NCBI RefSeq assembly: GCF_000170915.1
Contig: NZ_ABCT01000001.1
Coordinates: forward strand, 186,001 to 250,000
DNA: 64,000 nucleotides
Reading direction: 5' to 3'
Source of the DNA: Limnobacter sp. MED105
Lineage (GTDB): Bacteria > Pseudomonadota > Gammaproteobacteria > Burkholderiales > Burkholderiaceae_B
The notes under the pieces were generated by a model that ran no database searches, had not been told where the DNA came from, and saw only the letters and a list, made by a program, of their open reading frames with translations. Shown in pieces: positions 1 to 8,182 of this stretch (within the stretch, counting starts at the first letter, position 1; every line of letters starts with the position of its first letter). The translations under genes were made by a program, and so were the position numbers.

Positions 1-1813
1 TCCAGCCCGCAACCGAAAATGCAGCTACATTCAACACCACGCTCATGAGCAGGCCTCGAATGTACGCATTGTGATAAGACATTACTGGGAGTCCCTTTTT
101 ATTCAGGCGTTCAGCTTCAATTTTTGCAGCACTGATATTTCCCTTGATAGTTGAGAGCACTATGTGAAGATATACATTGCGTCCACGTGGTGCTGTCGCT
201 GGATCATGCTCAGTTGACACATAACGATGATGACCGTACACATGCTCAATGGCAAAGCCCGCATCGTAACTAAACGCCAGAAGCCAACGCCCAACCCACA
301 ACGAAACGGGATCCCATGTCCGATGCGTTAATTCATGAGCAACCACAGTGCCCATGATTCCAATCAAATAGCCATAGTAAATAATCCCTGAAAAATAGCG
401 ATGTACAGACGAGGTTGCCTCCCGCGCCGCAAAGACGTCGTAACTGGTAAGACCCATGACAAATTCACCTAGACCAAGTGGATCTCCTGTCGACATCGTC
501 CACATAAAGCAAAAACCAATCAACAAAAGGAGTGGCAAAGCTAACCACAATTGAACGGTCAAAATCCAGGGCTTGCGGTACTCGGGTGTCACTGTGTCGT
601 CGCCCGTCAACATGTCTCCTAGAACATAAAAGCCCAACAAACTCGCAAAACCCGCAGTGATCCAAGCGCCACCCGCCAAATATGCAACGACTGCGATTAC
701 TCCCATCAAATGAAACATCATGAACTTCAGATAATCACCAATGGTCGCCGGAGTTCTCTCAATCAAGGGCAAACCAACCGCTCCATAAAAGCCAGTGTTC
801 ATAACCTCTCGAACTACGAAGCGATCTGCATAAATACCTTGTGCTGCAAGCTTGTTCTCCTTTAATTCCTTAATTGCAGCATCAATCATTTGAGGCGGAC
901 CACATAAGTAGGCTTGGGTGGCACCCGCAGCTTCCCTACGAATATGGTCCGTTACCAAGCCACGCAAGCCATTCCAGTTGTGATTGGAATTATCTTCACT
1001 AAGAATGGGAACAAACCGAAATCCAGGCCAATTCTTTGTGTAAGCGTCAAGGCGATGTAATTCGTATAGATCTTGTTCGGTGCGTGCACCGAACAACAGC
1101 GTAACGGGGCGCCGATCACCCTTGCGCTCCATCTCCTCAAGCATCCCAAGTATTGGAGCCAGGCCACTACCACCGGCGATAAATACAACCTTTTCTCCAC
1201 CCTCACGTAGCCAAAAGTCTCCACCGGGACCTCGTACGGTTAGTATTTCCCCTTCGACCAGCTTATCGAATACATAAGTTGAAAACCGACCACTAGGCAC
1301 TCTGCGAATGGTGAAGCTGGCCAGACCTTGGTTGTCTGGTGCATTTGAAAATGAATAACTACGAGGTGCGTTTTTGACAGAATCCAGCGTCAACTCGGCG
1401 AATTGGCCGGCCTTGTAATTGATTGGCTGATCAAGTTGCACGTCAATTCTCGCTATGTCGTGTGTCAAGAACTCGCGCTTCACAATGCGTCCCGCTACTG
1501 GCGAAGAAGTAATCGCGGCGCTCTCGTCCATTTCCACTTCAATGTCCGACTTCAAGCGACTTTGACAAGCCAAAATGTAGCCTTCAGCAATCTCTTCCTC
1601 AGAGAGCAGGTACGCGCTCTCAGTCAACTCCTGAACCCTGCCGTCCTTGAGCTTACACTTGCAGGAACCACATCCTCCAACTCTGCAAATATTGGGAATT
1701 TCGACGTTTTGACGCAAAGCAGCTAGAAGTAGCGTTTCGTCGGCTTCAACATGAATGAGTTTGCCGTTTATATTGGCTTTGTGGGTTGAGCCTTTGTTTA
1801 GAAATTGAAGCAT
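1..1813 (-). CDS. Fused ferredoxin / ferredoxin reductase / AlkB-XylM-type membrane hydroxylase (C-terminus beyond window)
   Basis: About 604 residues are visible and the frame runs off the window start. Residues 1-95 are a plant-type [2Fe-2S] ferredoxin with ligands C43, C48, C51 and C83. Residues 100-340 are an FNR module with the FAD motif RSYSF, the NAD loop GGSGLAP and LCGPPQM. From about residue 350 there are hydrophobic membrane segments, then the di-iron histidine boxes HELTHR and EHVYGHHRYVST, which are typical of AlkB/XylM. The order is that of XylA followed by XylM in one chain, so the enzyme should pass NADH electrons to its own hydroxylase without rubredoxin. The likely role is terminal hydroxylation of alkanes or alkyl-aromatics at the inner membrane. 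The third histidine box lies outside the window. It sits downstream of the CYP153 genes on the same strand. The substrate is inferred. Confidence 0.88.
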   Translation of the reverse strand, partial: MLQFLNKGSTHKANINGKLIHVEADETLLLAALRQNVEIPNICRVGGCGSCKCKLKDGRVQELTESAYLLSEEEIAEGYILACQSRLKSDIEVEMDESAAITSSPVAGRIVKREFLTHDIARIDVQLDQPINYKAGQFAELTLDSVKNAPRSYSFSNAPDNQGLASFTIRRVPSGRFSTYVFDKLVEGEILTVRGPGGDFWLREGGEKVVFIAGGSGLAPILGMLEEMERKGDRRPVTLLFGARTEQDLYELHRLDAYTKNWPGFRFVPILSEDNSNHNWNGLRGLVTDHIRREAAGATQAYLCGPPQMIDAAIKELKENKLAAQGIYADRFVVREVMNTGFYGAVGLPLIERTPATIGDYLKFMMFHLMGVIAVVAYLAGGAWITAGFASLLGFYVLGDMLTGDDTVTPEYRKPWILTVQLWLALPLLLLIGFCFMWTMSTGDPLGLGEFVMGLTSYDVFAAREATSSVHRYFSGIIYYGYLIGIMGTVVAHELTHRTWDPVSLWVGRWLLAFSYDAGFAIEHVYGHHRYVSTEHDPATAPRGRNVYLHIVLSTIKGNISAAKIEAERLNKKGLPVMSYHNAYIRGLLMSVVLNVAAFSVAGW

Positions 1814-1990
1814 GTCCGCCTCCAAGTGATTTTTATAATGTGAGAAATGGCGATAGACCAAATGAGAATTATTATGCGGAGGGGGTCATTTTCTGCAAAG
1901 AGGTGCGTCGGACAAAAAGGGGTCTTTTTCCGCCAATCTTATGCAGTAGTCGTTTGATTTACCTTTGAAGGAAGCTAACTCTTACATACT

Positions 1991-3223
1991 TCAGATTAAA
2001 GAAGTTAACGCGATGTTCAGATCTCTCAACTTCTCGGCACTGACGTCCTTACCCTCGTAAACGAGCCGCTTACCGACCATAAAAGCCAATGGCATGTTGA
2101 CTGCGTCAACAGCAATTAGACGACCTTCCCTGATATAGAAAACCGCAAATGCATCACCCTCGATGTCGCGGCGAACGACGCGTTCATCATGGTTCTGTGA
2201 CAATCCCACCATTTGCAGGCGAAGGTCATATTGATTCGACCAGAACCATGGGACGTGGTGGTACGGTTTGTCCTCTCCCATCAGGGTAGCCGCCGCTGTA
2301 CGGGCTTGTTCGACAGCGTTGGCGACCGATTCGACCCGTTGCATTTGTTTGAAAAAAAGATTTCGGTGGCGGGTACAGTCGCCGATAGCCAGGATGGAGG
2401 GATCATTGCTGCGGGTATGTTCATCCACTAAAATACCGTCATCACAAGCCAGTCCAGCGGACTCTGCCAGTTTGGTTTCTGGTACTACTCCTACAGAGAC
2501 GAGCACAATATCGGCTGGCAAGGTATTCCCGTTCGCCACTACTACGCCAGTCACATGACCGAGACCGTCAGTTGCGAATTCGGTAGCCGTGGTGGTCAAC
2601 CGCACATCCACTCCCGCGCTGCGGTGCTTTGAATAAAAGAACTCTGAGATCTCTGGTCCTGTGACACGTTGCAATAGGCGTTCTGAGGATTCGAGCACAG
2701 TGACGACTAGGCCTGCCTTGATGGCGATTGCTGCCACTTCTAGGCCGATGTAGCCGCCACCAACGATCACCAGCCGTTTACCCGGATTTAGTTGATCACG
2801 CAGGACATCGGTGTCGGCGATATCGTGCAGATAATGAATTCCCTTCAAGTCCGCGCCGGGTACTTTCAGACGTCGCACCCGTGACCCAGTGGCCAGGACG
2901 AGTCGATCGTATGTCAGAGTGCTCTGATCAGACAAGAGAATGGTTTTATTGCTCCGATTTATCTGCTCAACGCGCACGCCAAGTTTAAGCTGGTGGCCCG
3001 CGTTCTCGTATACCGACGATGGTTTCAAGTACAGCGACTCTCGGTCAACACTACCCGCCAGGTAATTCTTCGACAGAGGTGGGCGCTGGTATGGGGGGTA
3101 GGGCTCATCTCCTACCAGTACTATATTATGCGGGTATTTTTTCTGGATTAATGTGGTCAGTAGCGCGCCTGCTGCATGCCCACCTCCAACGACAACTGTC
3201 GTCTCTTTTTCTTTCGTTGTCAT
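1991..3223 (-). CDS. NAD(P)H-dependent ferredoxin reductase (putidaredoxin/rubredoxin reductase type)
   Basis: A 410-aa two-dinucleotide-fold flavoprotein. The FAD motif VVVGGGHAAG lies at the N-terminus and a second Rossmann motif, VIVGGGYIGLE, lies near residue 160. The conserved segment YPPYQRPPLSK is typical of CamA/AlkT-like reductases that feed [2Fe-2S] ferredoxins or rubredoxins. It probably supplies electrons to the adjacent CYP153 through the ferredoxin at 4784. An in-frame GTG exists at 3241, but the ATG at 3223 has GGAG nine bases upstream, so I chose it. It lies between the P450 gene and the fused hydroxylase on the same strand, with gaps of about 130 and 180 bases that could carry internal promoters. 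Confidence 0.9.
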   Translation of the reverse strand: MTTKEKETTVVVGGGHAAGALLTTLIQKKYPHNIVLVGDEPYPPYQRPPLSKNYLAGSVDRESLYLKPSSVYENAGHQLKLGVRVEQINRSNKTILLSDQSTLTYDRLVLATGSRVRRLKVPGADLKGIHYLHDIADTDVLRDQLNPGKRLVIVGGGYIGLEVAAIAIKAGLVVTVLESSERLLQRVTGPEISEFFYSKHRSAGVDVRLTTTATEFATDGLGHVTGVVVANGNTLPADIVLVSVGVVPETKLAESAGLACDDGILVDEHTRSNDPSILAIGDCTRHRNLFFKQMQRVESVANAVEQARTAAATLMGEDKPYHHVPWFWSNQYDLRLQMVGLSQNHDERVVRRDIEGDAFAVFYIREGRLIAVDAVNMPLAFMVGKRLVYEGKDVSAEKLRDLNIALTSLI

Positions 3224-3355
3224 GAGCGCCCTCTCCAACACGTTATTGAGACCGGATTATCCAGCTGGACAATATTATGATTGCGCCCCCCTAACAGCGG
3301 TCGGGCGTCTCTGTTTGCTTGTAAAGGAATTAACTTGTATTCTGCGTCAAAGAGA

Positions 3356-4768
3356 TTATCGCAGTGGGGTCAATTTAACCATCATCTCCGAATAGCCACG
3401 CACGAAGTTCGACTGCACTCGTTCGGGCTCACCAACAACTTCTATGTTTTCAAAGCGCTTGAGTAATTCCTCCCACAGGATACGCAGTTGTAGTTCGGCC
3501 AGACGGTTGCCCATGCATCGGTGAACGCCATAGCCGAACGACAGGTGGTTACGTGCGCCAGAACGGTCGATGAGGAATTGATCCGGATCCGTAAACTTGC
3601 GCTCGTCCCGATTTCCCGATGCATACCACATCACTACTCGATCACCTTTTTTGATAGTCCGTCCCCCAAGCTCAACGTCTTGCTTGGCGATTCGGCGCAT
3701 ATAGGCCAAAGGTGTTTGCCAGCGGATGATTTCCGACACCATGTTTGGAATTAGCGCAGGGTTTGCTTTGAGCTTCTTGAACTCTTTCGGAAACTGGTTC
3801 ATGGCTAGTAAGCCTCCACTCATGGAGTTGCGGGTAGTGTCATTACCACCGACGATGAGTAGTGCCAGATTGCCAATAAACTCCATCGGACGGTTAATCA
3901 AGTCACGAGTATCCTCACTGCTTTGCAACAAGCTGATCAAATCAAAGCCTGGCGCCTCACCTGCGGCGCGGCGTGCCTGCTTATCTCGCCAAAGTCGTGA
4001 AAAATCGCGGGCCATGTCGGCGGCAGCGTCGAACATGGCCTCCTCGTCGGTGAACTCGCCACCGGTGGCTGATGCGGCACCAGCTAAAAGGTCTGACCAG
4101 TAAATTAGTTTGTCACGTTCGTCGTAAGGGAAATCCAAAAGCGTGGCCAGCATGCGTCCGGTTAGCTCCTTTGATACCGTTGGTACCCAGTCAAAGGGTT
4201 GGCCCACGGGAAGACTGTCGAGCACATCCCCTGTGCGAGACCGGATTAGGCTCTCCATTTCTTTCAGGTTCTGAGGAGCCACTACGCCTTGCACGGAGCT
4301 CCGCTGTGCATCGTGTTTTGGTGGATCCATGGCGATGAACATTTCCACCGAGAGGCCTTCAGGGGGATCGCCAAGGATGATGACCGGCTCGGCGGAAAAC
4401 AGGTCATGGTGTTTATCGACGAACAGGATGTCCTCATAGCGAGTCACCGACCAGAACGGACCGAATGGACTGTTTTTCTGGAAGTGCACCGGGGCTTCAT
4501 CACGCAGTCTCTTGAAATAGGCCCGCCATTGCCCTTGCCTGTACAAAAACGGATTGCTCACGTCAATGTCATCAATTCGTAGTGTACCTACGTCTGGCAG
4601 CGGGTATTCAACAAAGCTTGGCGTGGGCCTGCGCGCGCCAATTGTTTTCTTTTTGGCACGCATCAAAAATTTCAGACCCTGAATTTGCAAATGCATTGGT
4701 ATCACCTTGGCGGTGGCATTAATCACTCTGGTCTGAATTTGGTCAAATGTTTTGGATTGTGTTGACAT
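3356..4768 (-). CDS. Cytochrome P450, CYP153 family alkane hydroxylase
   Basis: A 470-aa soluble bacterial P450 of normal CYP153 length. It shows the I-helix motif VGGNDTTRNSMSGG, the K-helix ExxR in SEIIRW, and the heme-thiolate loop FGYGVHRCMGNRLAE with the ligand cysteine. The DTTRN I-helix and the heme-loop wording are characteristic of CYP153, which omega-hydroxylates medium-chain n-alkanes and fatty acids. The upstream [2Fe-2S] ferredoxin (15-base gap) and downstream reductase form the usual three-component class I set. It is probably transcribed with the ferredoxin from the region at 5105-5238. The chain-length preference cannot be read from sequence. Confidence 0.95.
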   Translation of the reverse strand: MSTQSKTFDQIQTRVINATAKVIPMHLQIQGLKFLMRAKKKTIGARRPTPSFVEYPLPDVGTLRIDDIDVSNPFLYRQGQWRAYFKRLRDEAPVHFQKNSPFGPFWSVTRYEDILFVDKHHDLFSAEPVIILGDPPEGLSVEMFIAMDPPKHDAQRSSVQGVVAPQNLKEMESLIRSRTGDVLDSLPVGQPFDWVPTVSKELTGRMLATLLDFPYDERDKLIYWSDLLAGAASATGGEFTDEEAMFDAAADMARDFSRLWRDKQARRAAGEAPGFDLISLLQSSEDTRDLINRPMEFIGNLALLIVGGNDTTRNSMSGGLLAMNQFPKEFKKLKANPALIPNMVSEIIRWQTPLAYMRRIAKQDVELGGRTIKKGDRVVMWYASGNRDERKFTDPDQFLIDRSGARNHLSFGYGVHRCMGNRLAELQLRILWEELLKRFENIEVVGEPERVQSNFVRGYSEMMVKLTPLR

Positions 4769-4783
4769 GGGGCTCTCCGATAT

Positions 4784-5104
4784 TTACATCTGAAATTCTG
4801 GGAGTCGAACGGTCATGCCGTCCATCGCTTCAGTGGTTTTAACTTGGCAGCCCAAACGTGAGGTTTTTGCCCGCTCTGGCGTCATCGATAGCATCTGCTC
4901 TTCCCCATCACCGAATGAACCGATCTTTTCGAACCATTCATCTGCGACTATGATGTGACAAGTGCCACAGGCGCATTCCCCGCCACAGTCCCCATCGATT
5001 CCTGGAATGGCGTTATCGACTGCGATTTGCATCAATGATGATCCAGCCTTGAATTCGATAACGTGAGTTGTATTGTTATGCTCAATAAAAATGATTTTGC
5101 CCAC
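4784..5104 (-). CDS. [2Fe-2S] ferredoxin of the CYP153 system
   Basis: A 106-aa ferredoxin of putidaredoxin/adrenodoxin type. The cluster-binding motif is C-x5-C-x2-C (CGGECACGTC), with the fourth cysteine in RLGCQV. It should shuttle electrons from the 1991-3223 reductase to CYP153. A longer frame starts at 5131, but the GTG at 5104 is preceded by AGGAG with a seven-base spacer and gives the usual N-terminus (GKIIFIEHN), so I chose it. It is the first gene of the leftward alkane operon and diverges from the AraC regulator. The shared intergenic region holds candidate operators. Confidence 0.93.
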   Translation of the reverse strand: MGKIIFIEHNNTTHVIEFKAGSSLMQIAVDNAIPGIDGDCGGECACGTCHIIVADEWFEKIGSFGDGEEQMLSMTPERAKTSRLGCQVKTTEAMDGMTVRLPEFQM

Positions 5105-5123
5105 TGCGTTTCTCCTACTAGTA

Positions 5124-5144
5124 ACTATCATCGCTAGTGATAGT
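5124..5144. promoter_or_regulatory. Inverted repeat upstream of the ferredoxin-CYP153 operon
   Basis: ACTATCA and TGATAGT are perfect 7-bp inverted arms separated by seven bases. The repeat sits 20-40 bases before the ferredoxin start, in the promoter or 5'-leader region of the leftward operon. It could be an operator, perhaps for the TetR protein at 6306, or a leader hairpin. The role is inferred. Confidence 0.4.
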
Positions 5145-5168
5145 AAATTGCCGTCAACACAACGGCGA

Positions 5169-5203
5169 GGTCATTTCTTGACGGCACCGGGTCATTTCAA
5201 GAC
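5169..5203. promoter_or_regulatory. 21-bp-period direct repeat, candidate AraC operator
   Basis: GGTCATTTCTTGAC (5169-5182) and GGTCATTTCAAGAC (5190-5203) match at 12 of 14 positions and are exactly 21 bp apart, two helical turns. AraC/XylS proteins typically bind such in-phase direct repeats. The repeats lie between the divergent AraC gene and the ferredoxin-CYP153 operon. They overlap a possible rightward promoter, TTGACG (5179-5184) and GACAAT (5201-5206) with a 16-base spacer, which suggests autoregulation. Binding is inferred. Confidence 0.5.
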
Positions 5204-5238
5204 AATGCAGTTATTCTCATCCTTGATAGGTGGCGCTG

Positions 5239-6297
5239 ATGACGCGGCAAGCGAATATTTCCCAAAACCTTACAGCCGATATCCCATCAAATTACTCACG
5301 ACTTATTGCCCGTGAGCTGGATCTGACGGCTAGACAGCTACCAGTTCTGTTACGTGGAACGGGACTCGGAGTTAGACAGTTTCTGAGGGAGGATGGCTTG
5401 CTCTCGGCAACTCAACAAGTTCTGATTTTGCGAAATGCGTTGGTGTTGTCTGGCCAGCCCGAATTTGGTTTAATGTTGGGCAAGCGCCTCACGCCGGCGA
5501 CGCATGGTGCTATGGGGTTTGCCGCTTCAAGCAGCCCAAATTTACTCAGTGCGCTACAGGCTATACATATATTTCTGCCAACGCGGGTAAGCGTCATTGA
5601 ATTAAATTTGCAGCAAGTTGAAACTCACCTCGAATGCACACTGCATTTTCGGATGTCGCTTGATGCTGACATACAGCGTTGCATGGCAGATACGATAATT
5701 AAAGTTCTTCTGGAGTTTGGTGAATTCATTATTGGTCGACCTCTAAATGAGGCTGAAATATTTTTCCCCCATCAGGCACCCGAGTACCATGCGCTGTACT
5801 CCGACTATTTGTCGGGGCAGATTCTCTTTAATTGCGATCATTTAAAACTCAGGTTGCCGATGGCGTTGTGTCTGGAGCCGAACGCCTCTGCCAATCATGA
5901 AAGCTATCGCTTTGCTCTGCAGCAGTGTGAATCCATGCTCGCGCAACTTCAGACTCACAAACCTAGCTATCAGACGAGAATTAAAAAGATGATGTTGTCC
6001 CGTCCGCCCGGAACCCTTAATGAAGATGAAGCGGCAGCTTCTCTATTCATGAGCAAGCGCACCATGGCACGTAAACTCAAAGAGGAAAACACCGGATTCC
6101 GGCAAATCCGAGATGAGATTATGTCTCAACAGGCTGCAAGCTACCTGTGCGACAGCAGGTTATCCATTGAGAACATCGCTGTGTTGATGAACTATCATGA
6201 TAGTGCCAACTTCAGGCGTGCTTTTAAGCGCTGGTTTGACCAACCGCCAGAGACGTTCAGGCTAAATACCAAACCTCAGGCTATGCAATTTAGTTGA
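5239..6297 (+). CDS. AraC-family transcriptional regulator of the alkane module
   Basis: A 352-aa regulator. The N-terminal two thirds resemble the arabinose-binding-like domain of the OruR/AraC subgroup (THGAMGFAASSSPNL). The last 100 residues are a double helix-turn-helix domain ending in MNYHDSANFRRAFKRWF, the usual AraC second-helix signature. Regulators of this subgroup often sit next to CYP153 and other hydrocarbon genes and activate them on substrate. It diverges from the ferredoxin-CYP153 operon across a region carrying a 21-bp-period repeat. A GTG at 5230 is possible; the ATG at 5239 has AGGTGG just upstream. It converges with the TetR gene eight bases away. Confidence 0.85.
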   Translation: MTRQANISQNLTADIPSNYSRLIARELDLTARQLPVLLRGTGLGVRQFLREDGLLSATQQVLILRNALVLSGQPEFGLMLGKRLTPATHGAMGFAASSSPNLLSALQAIHIFLPTRVSVIELNLQQVETHLECTLHFRMSLDADIQRCMADTIIKVLLEFGEFIIGRPLNEAEIFFPHQAPEYHALYSDYLSGQILFNCDHLKLRLPMALCLEPNASANHESYRFALQQCESMLAQLQTHKPSYQTRIKKMMLSRPPGTLNEDEAAASLFMSKRTMARKLKEENTGFRQIRDEIMSQQAASYLCDSRLSIENIAVLMNYHDSANFRRAFKRWFDQPPETFRLNTKPQAMQFS

Positions 6298-6305
6298 TTT
6301 ATGAT

Positions 6306-6962
6306 CTAAATCAACGGTTGATTGAGCTGCTTTAACCGGTGCAAGTGTTCGCCCTGAGCATTTTGATTGATCAAACCTTTGATAATAGCTTGCCAGACGA
6401 AATTGCCAATGTCGTTCGGTGTATGGGAGCCATTTGGATCAAACCATGTTGCAACCCAGTTGAGGGCACCAAGGCCAATCAGTCGAAGAAGACGACTATC
6501 CACGTCTTTCTGAATAACTCTCTGGCTGATCATTGTTTCGAGAATATCTATCCAAAGAGACTCGTACTGGTCACGCAGTTTTATGATTTCCTTCCGTGCC
6601 TCTGGACTCAAGGCTCGCCATTCAAACAGCAGCACATAGACCATGTCGGAATCACCCAGCAGAGCTCGAAGATGTGCATTGATGCAAAGACGCAACTTCT
6701 CGACTGGGTCATTCGAACTGGCATAGGCCAATTCTACCTCTTCTGTTACCAGGTAAATTCCACGGCGCATCAGTTCAACAAGAAGTGCCTCCTTGGTGTT
6801 GTATCGATAATAAAGGCTGCCTGGCAGCATATTGCAAGCTTCAGCGATTTCCTTAAGTGAGGTTTTCTCAAATCCCTTTTCGCGAAAAAGTCGTGCTGCA
6901 TTTGACAAAACATTGCCCTGATCATCCAGTTTACTATCGGGTATGGGCGGTTTTTGAACCAT
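6306..6962 (-). CDS. TetR-family transcriptional regulator
   Basis: A 218-aa protein with an N-terminal helix-turn-helix at about residues 18-65 (EIAEACNMLPGSLYYRYNTKEALL) of TetR type. The C-terminal ligand domain has no identity that I can assign from sequence. It diverges from the thioesterase genes. A palindrome at 7090-7103, inside a candidate promoter for those genes, is a plausible operator. The likely ligand is a fatty acyl or hydrocarbon-derived compound, inferred only from the neighbours. Confidence 0.85.
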   Translation of the reverse strand: MVQKPPIPDSKLDDQGNVLSNAARLFREKGFEKTSLKEIAEACNMLPGSLYYRYNTKEALLVELMRRGIYLVTEEVELAYASSNDPVEKLRLCINAHLRALLGDSDMVYVLLFEWRALSPEARKEIIKLRDQYESLWIDILETMISQRVIQKDVDSRLLRLIGLGALNWVATWFDPNGSHTPNDIGNFVWQAIIKGLINQNAQGEHLHRLKQLNQPLI

Positions 6963-7080
6963 AGTTTGTACATCTCCTAAGTGGGGACATTGTATTTCTC
7001 ATCATTGTCAAAATGGACCGAATCTACACACAAATAATATTCCATTGTGTAAGTCGTTGCCCTTCCGCTTGAACATATTC

Positions 7081-7109
7081 TTGACTTTAGTTGGTTCACC
7101 AACCAAAAT
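7081..7109 (+). promoter_or_regulatory. Candidate promoter with embedded TetR-type operator
   Basis: TTGACT (7081-7086) and CAAAAT (7104-7109) form a weak sigma-70-like pair with a 17-base spacer. The spacer holds the palindrome GTTGGT-TC-ACCAAC (7090-7103), whose symmetry continues outward with one mismatch per side. A repressor bound there would block RNA polymerase. The site is about 130 bases from the TetR gene start and about 100 bases before the thioesterase start. Function is inferred. Confidence 0.45.
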
Positions 7110-7208
7110 TAAGATGTGTGTAAACTTTTAGGCGATTACTATCAATGGCAATAATTGCTTTTGGTCTTTTTTATGCCAATCCCAAATGTTAATGAGCGAT
7201 CAAATCTG

Positions 7209-7694
7209 ATGACTGAGCCAAACAAAGTTCACCAATGTGGTGCCGTAGAGACTGCGCGGCGTTTTACCGAGCAGGTCCCTCACAACAGCGATCTAGGTAT
7301 GCAGGTAGTCTTTGTGAATGGCAGTAAGGTGTGTATGCGTCTAACCCCACAGGCATGGATGTTCGCCGATTCCGAAAAAAGGGAAGTAAGCACGAGTATT
7401 TTGTATTCACTAGCTGACTCGGCCAGCGGTCTTGCGGTATTCGCTGAGGCACAGGAGCTAACTCCTATAGCTACGTTGAGTTTGCATATGGATTACCTAA
7501 GACCCGCTGTTGATAGTCATTCATTGTTGGCGGTGGCCACTTGTCGCCATCTTATGGACGACGTAGCCTTCATCTATTGTGAAATCTTCTGTGAAGGTGA
7601 TGATGTGCCGCTAGCAACAGGTAGTGCCACATTTATAAGAAATACCCAAGGCCAACGCTTCCAAGTGGCTGAGGCTTCAAGGGGAAGAGCATGA
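7209..7694 (+). CDS. PaaI-like hotdog-fold thioesterase (first of a pair)
   Basis: About 161 aa with the layout of a PaaI/YbgC-like hotdog protein. Late strands carry TLSLHMDYLRPA, the usual segment for acyl-CoA thioesterases of this group. It probably hydrolyses an acyl- or aryl-CoA thioester in the cytoplasm, and the substrate is unknown. Starts at 7155 (TTG) and 7173 (ATG) are possible. I chose the ATG at 7209 because it gives the usual family length, although its ribosome site is weak. Its stop overlaps the next start as ATGA, so the two thioesterases are translationally coupled and may form a heteromer. Confidence 0.75.
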   Translation: MTEPNKVHQCGAVETARRFTEQVPHNSDLGMQVVFVNGSKVCMRLTPQAWMFADSEKREVSTSILYSLADSASGLAVFAEAQELTPIATLSLHMDYLRPAVDSHSLLAVATCRHLMDDVAFIYCEIFCEGDDVPLATGSATFIRNTQGQRFQVAEASRGRA

Positions 7695-8182
7695 GTCGTA
7701 CTGTCGATCCTGCTCATCCTCGTCCCACCCCATTTGATGGAAAGAGCGAGTATGACGCTTGGCAGACCTTACTTGATAGTATTCCATACTCACGGCATTT
7801 AGGACTCGAGGTTCAACAACACAATGAGGCGATATTTGTTCAACTGCCTTACCGTGACGCTTTTATTGGTAATTTCATGTTGCCAGCACTACACGGCGGT
7901 GTAATCGGAGCCTTGATTGAGATTACAGCGCGTATCGCTGCCCAAAGAGAAGATACGCAACTACGCAGCCCCCGTATTCTGGGAAGCAACATCCACTACC
8001 TTCGCTCAGCCACGGCGCAAATTACTTTCGCGAACGCGGAGATTGTGCGTCAAGGTCGGCGTACCAGTTTGGTGAGGGTGAGCTGTTGGCAGAGTGAAAG
8101 GACTGCACCGATCGCAAACGGAGTTGTTCAGTTGCTGTTCTCTACTTCCGGGAAGAATCAAGATGGTATTGGTAACAAATAA
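7691..8182 (+). CDS. PaaI-like hotdog-fold thioesterase (second of a pair)
   Basis: A 163-aa hotdog protein. LPALHGGVIGALIEITARIAA matches the HGG-x-x-A-x-x-E region of PaaI-type thioesterases, with the catalytic-region acid present, and SNIHYLRSA follows. The start overlaps the preceding gene by four bases (ATGA) and its end overlaps the hydrolase start by 20 bases, so all three are co-translated. Together they probably process acyl thioesters from the hydrocarbon module. Two adjacent, divergent thioesterases suggest a heterodimer or two chain-length specificities, which is inference. Confidence 0.78.
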   Translation: MSRTVDPAHPRPTPFDGKSEYDAWQTLLDSIPYSRHLGLEVQQHNEAIFVQLPYRDAFIGNFMLPALHGGVIGALIEITARIAAQREDTQLRSPRILGSNIHYLRSATAQITFANAEIVRQGRRTSLVRVSCWQSERTAPIANGVVQLLFSTSGKNQDGIGNK

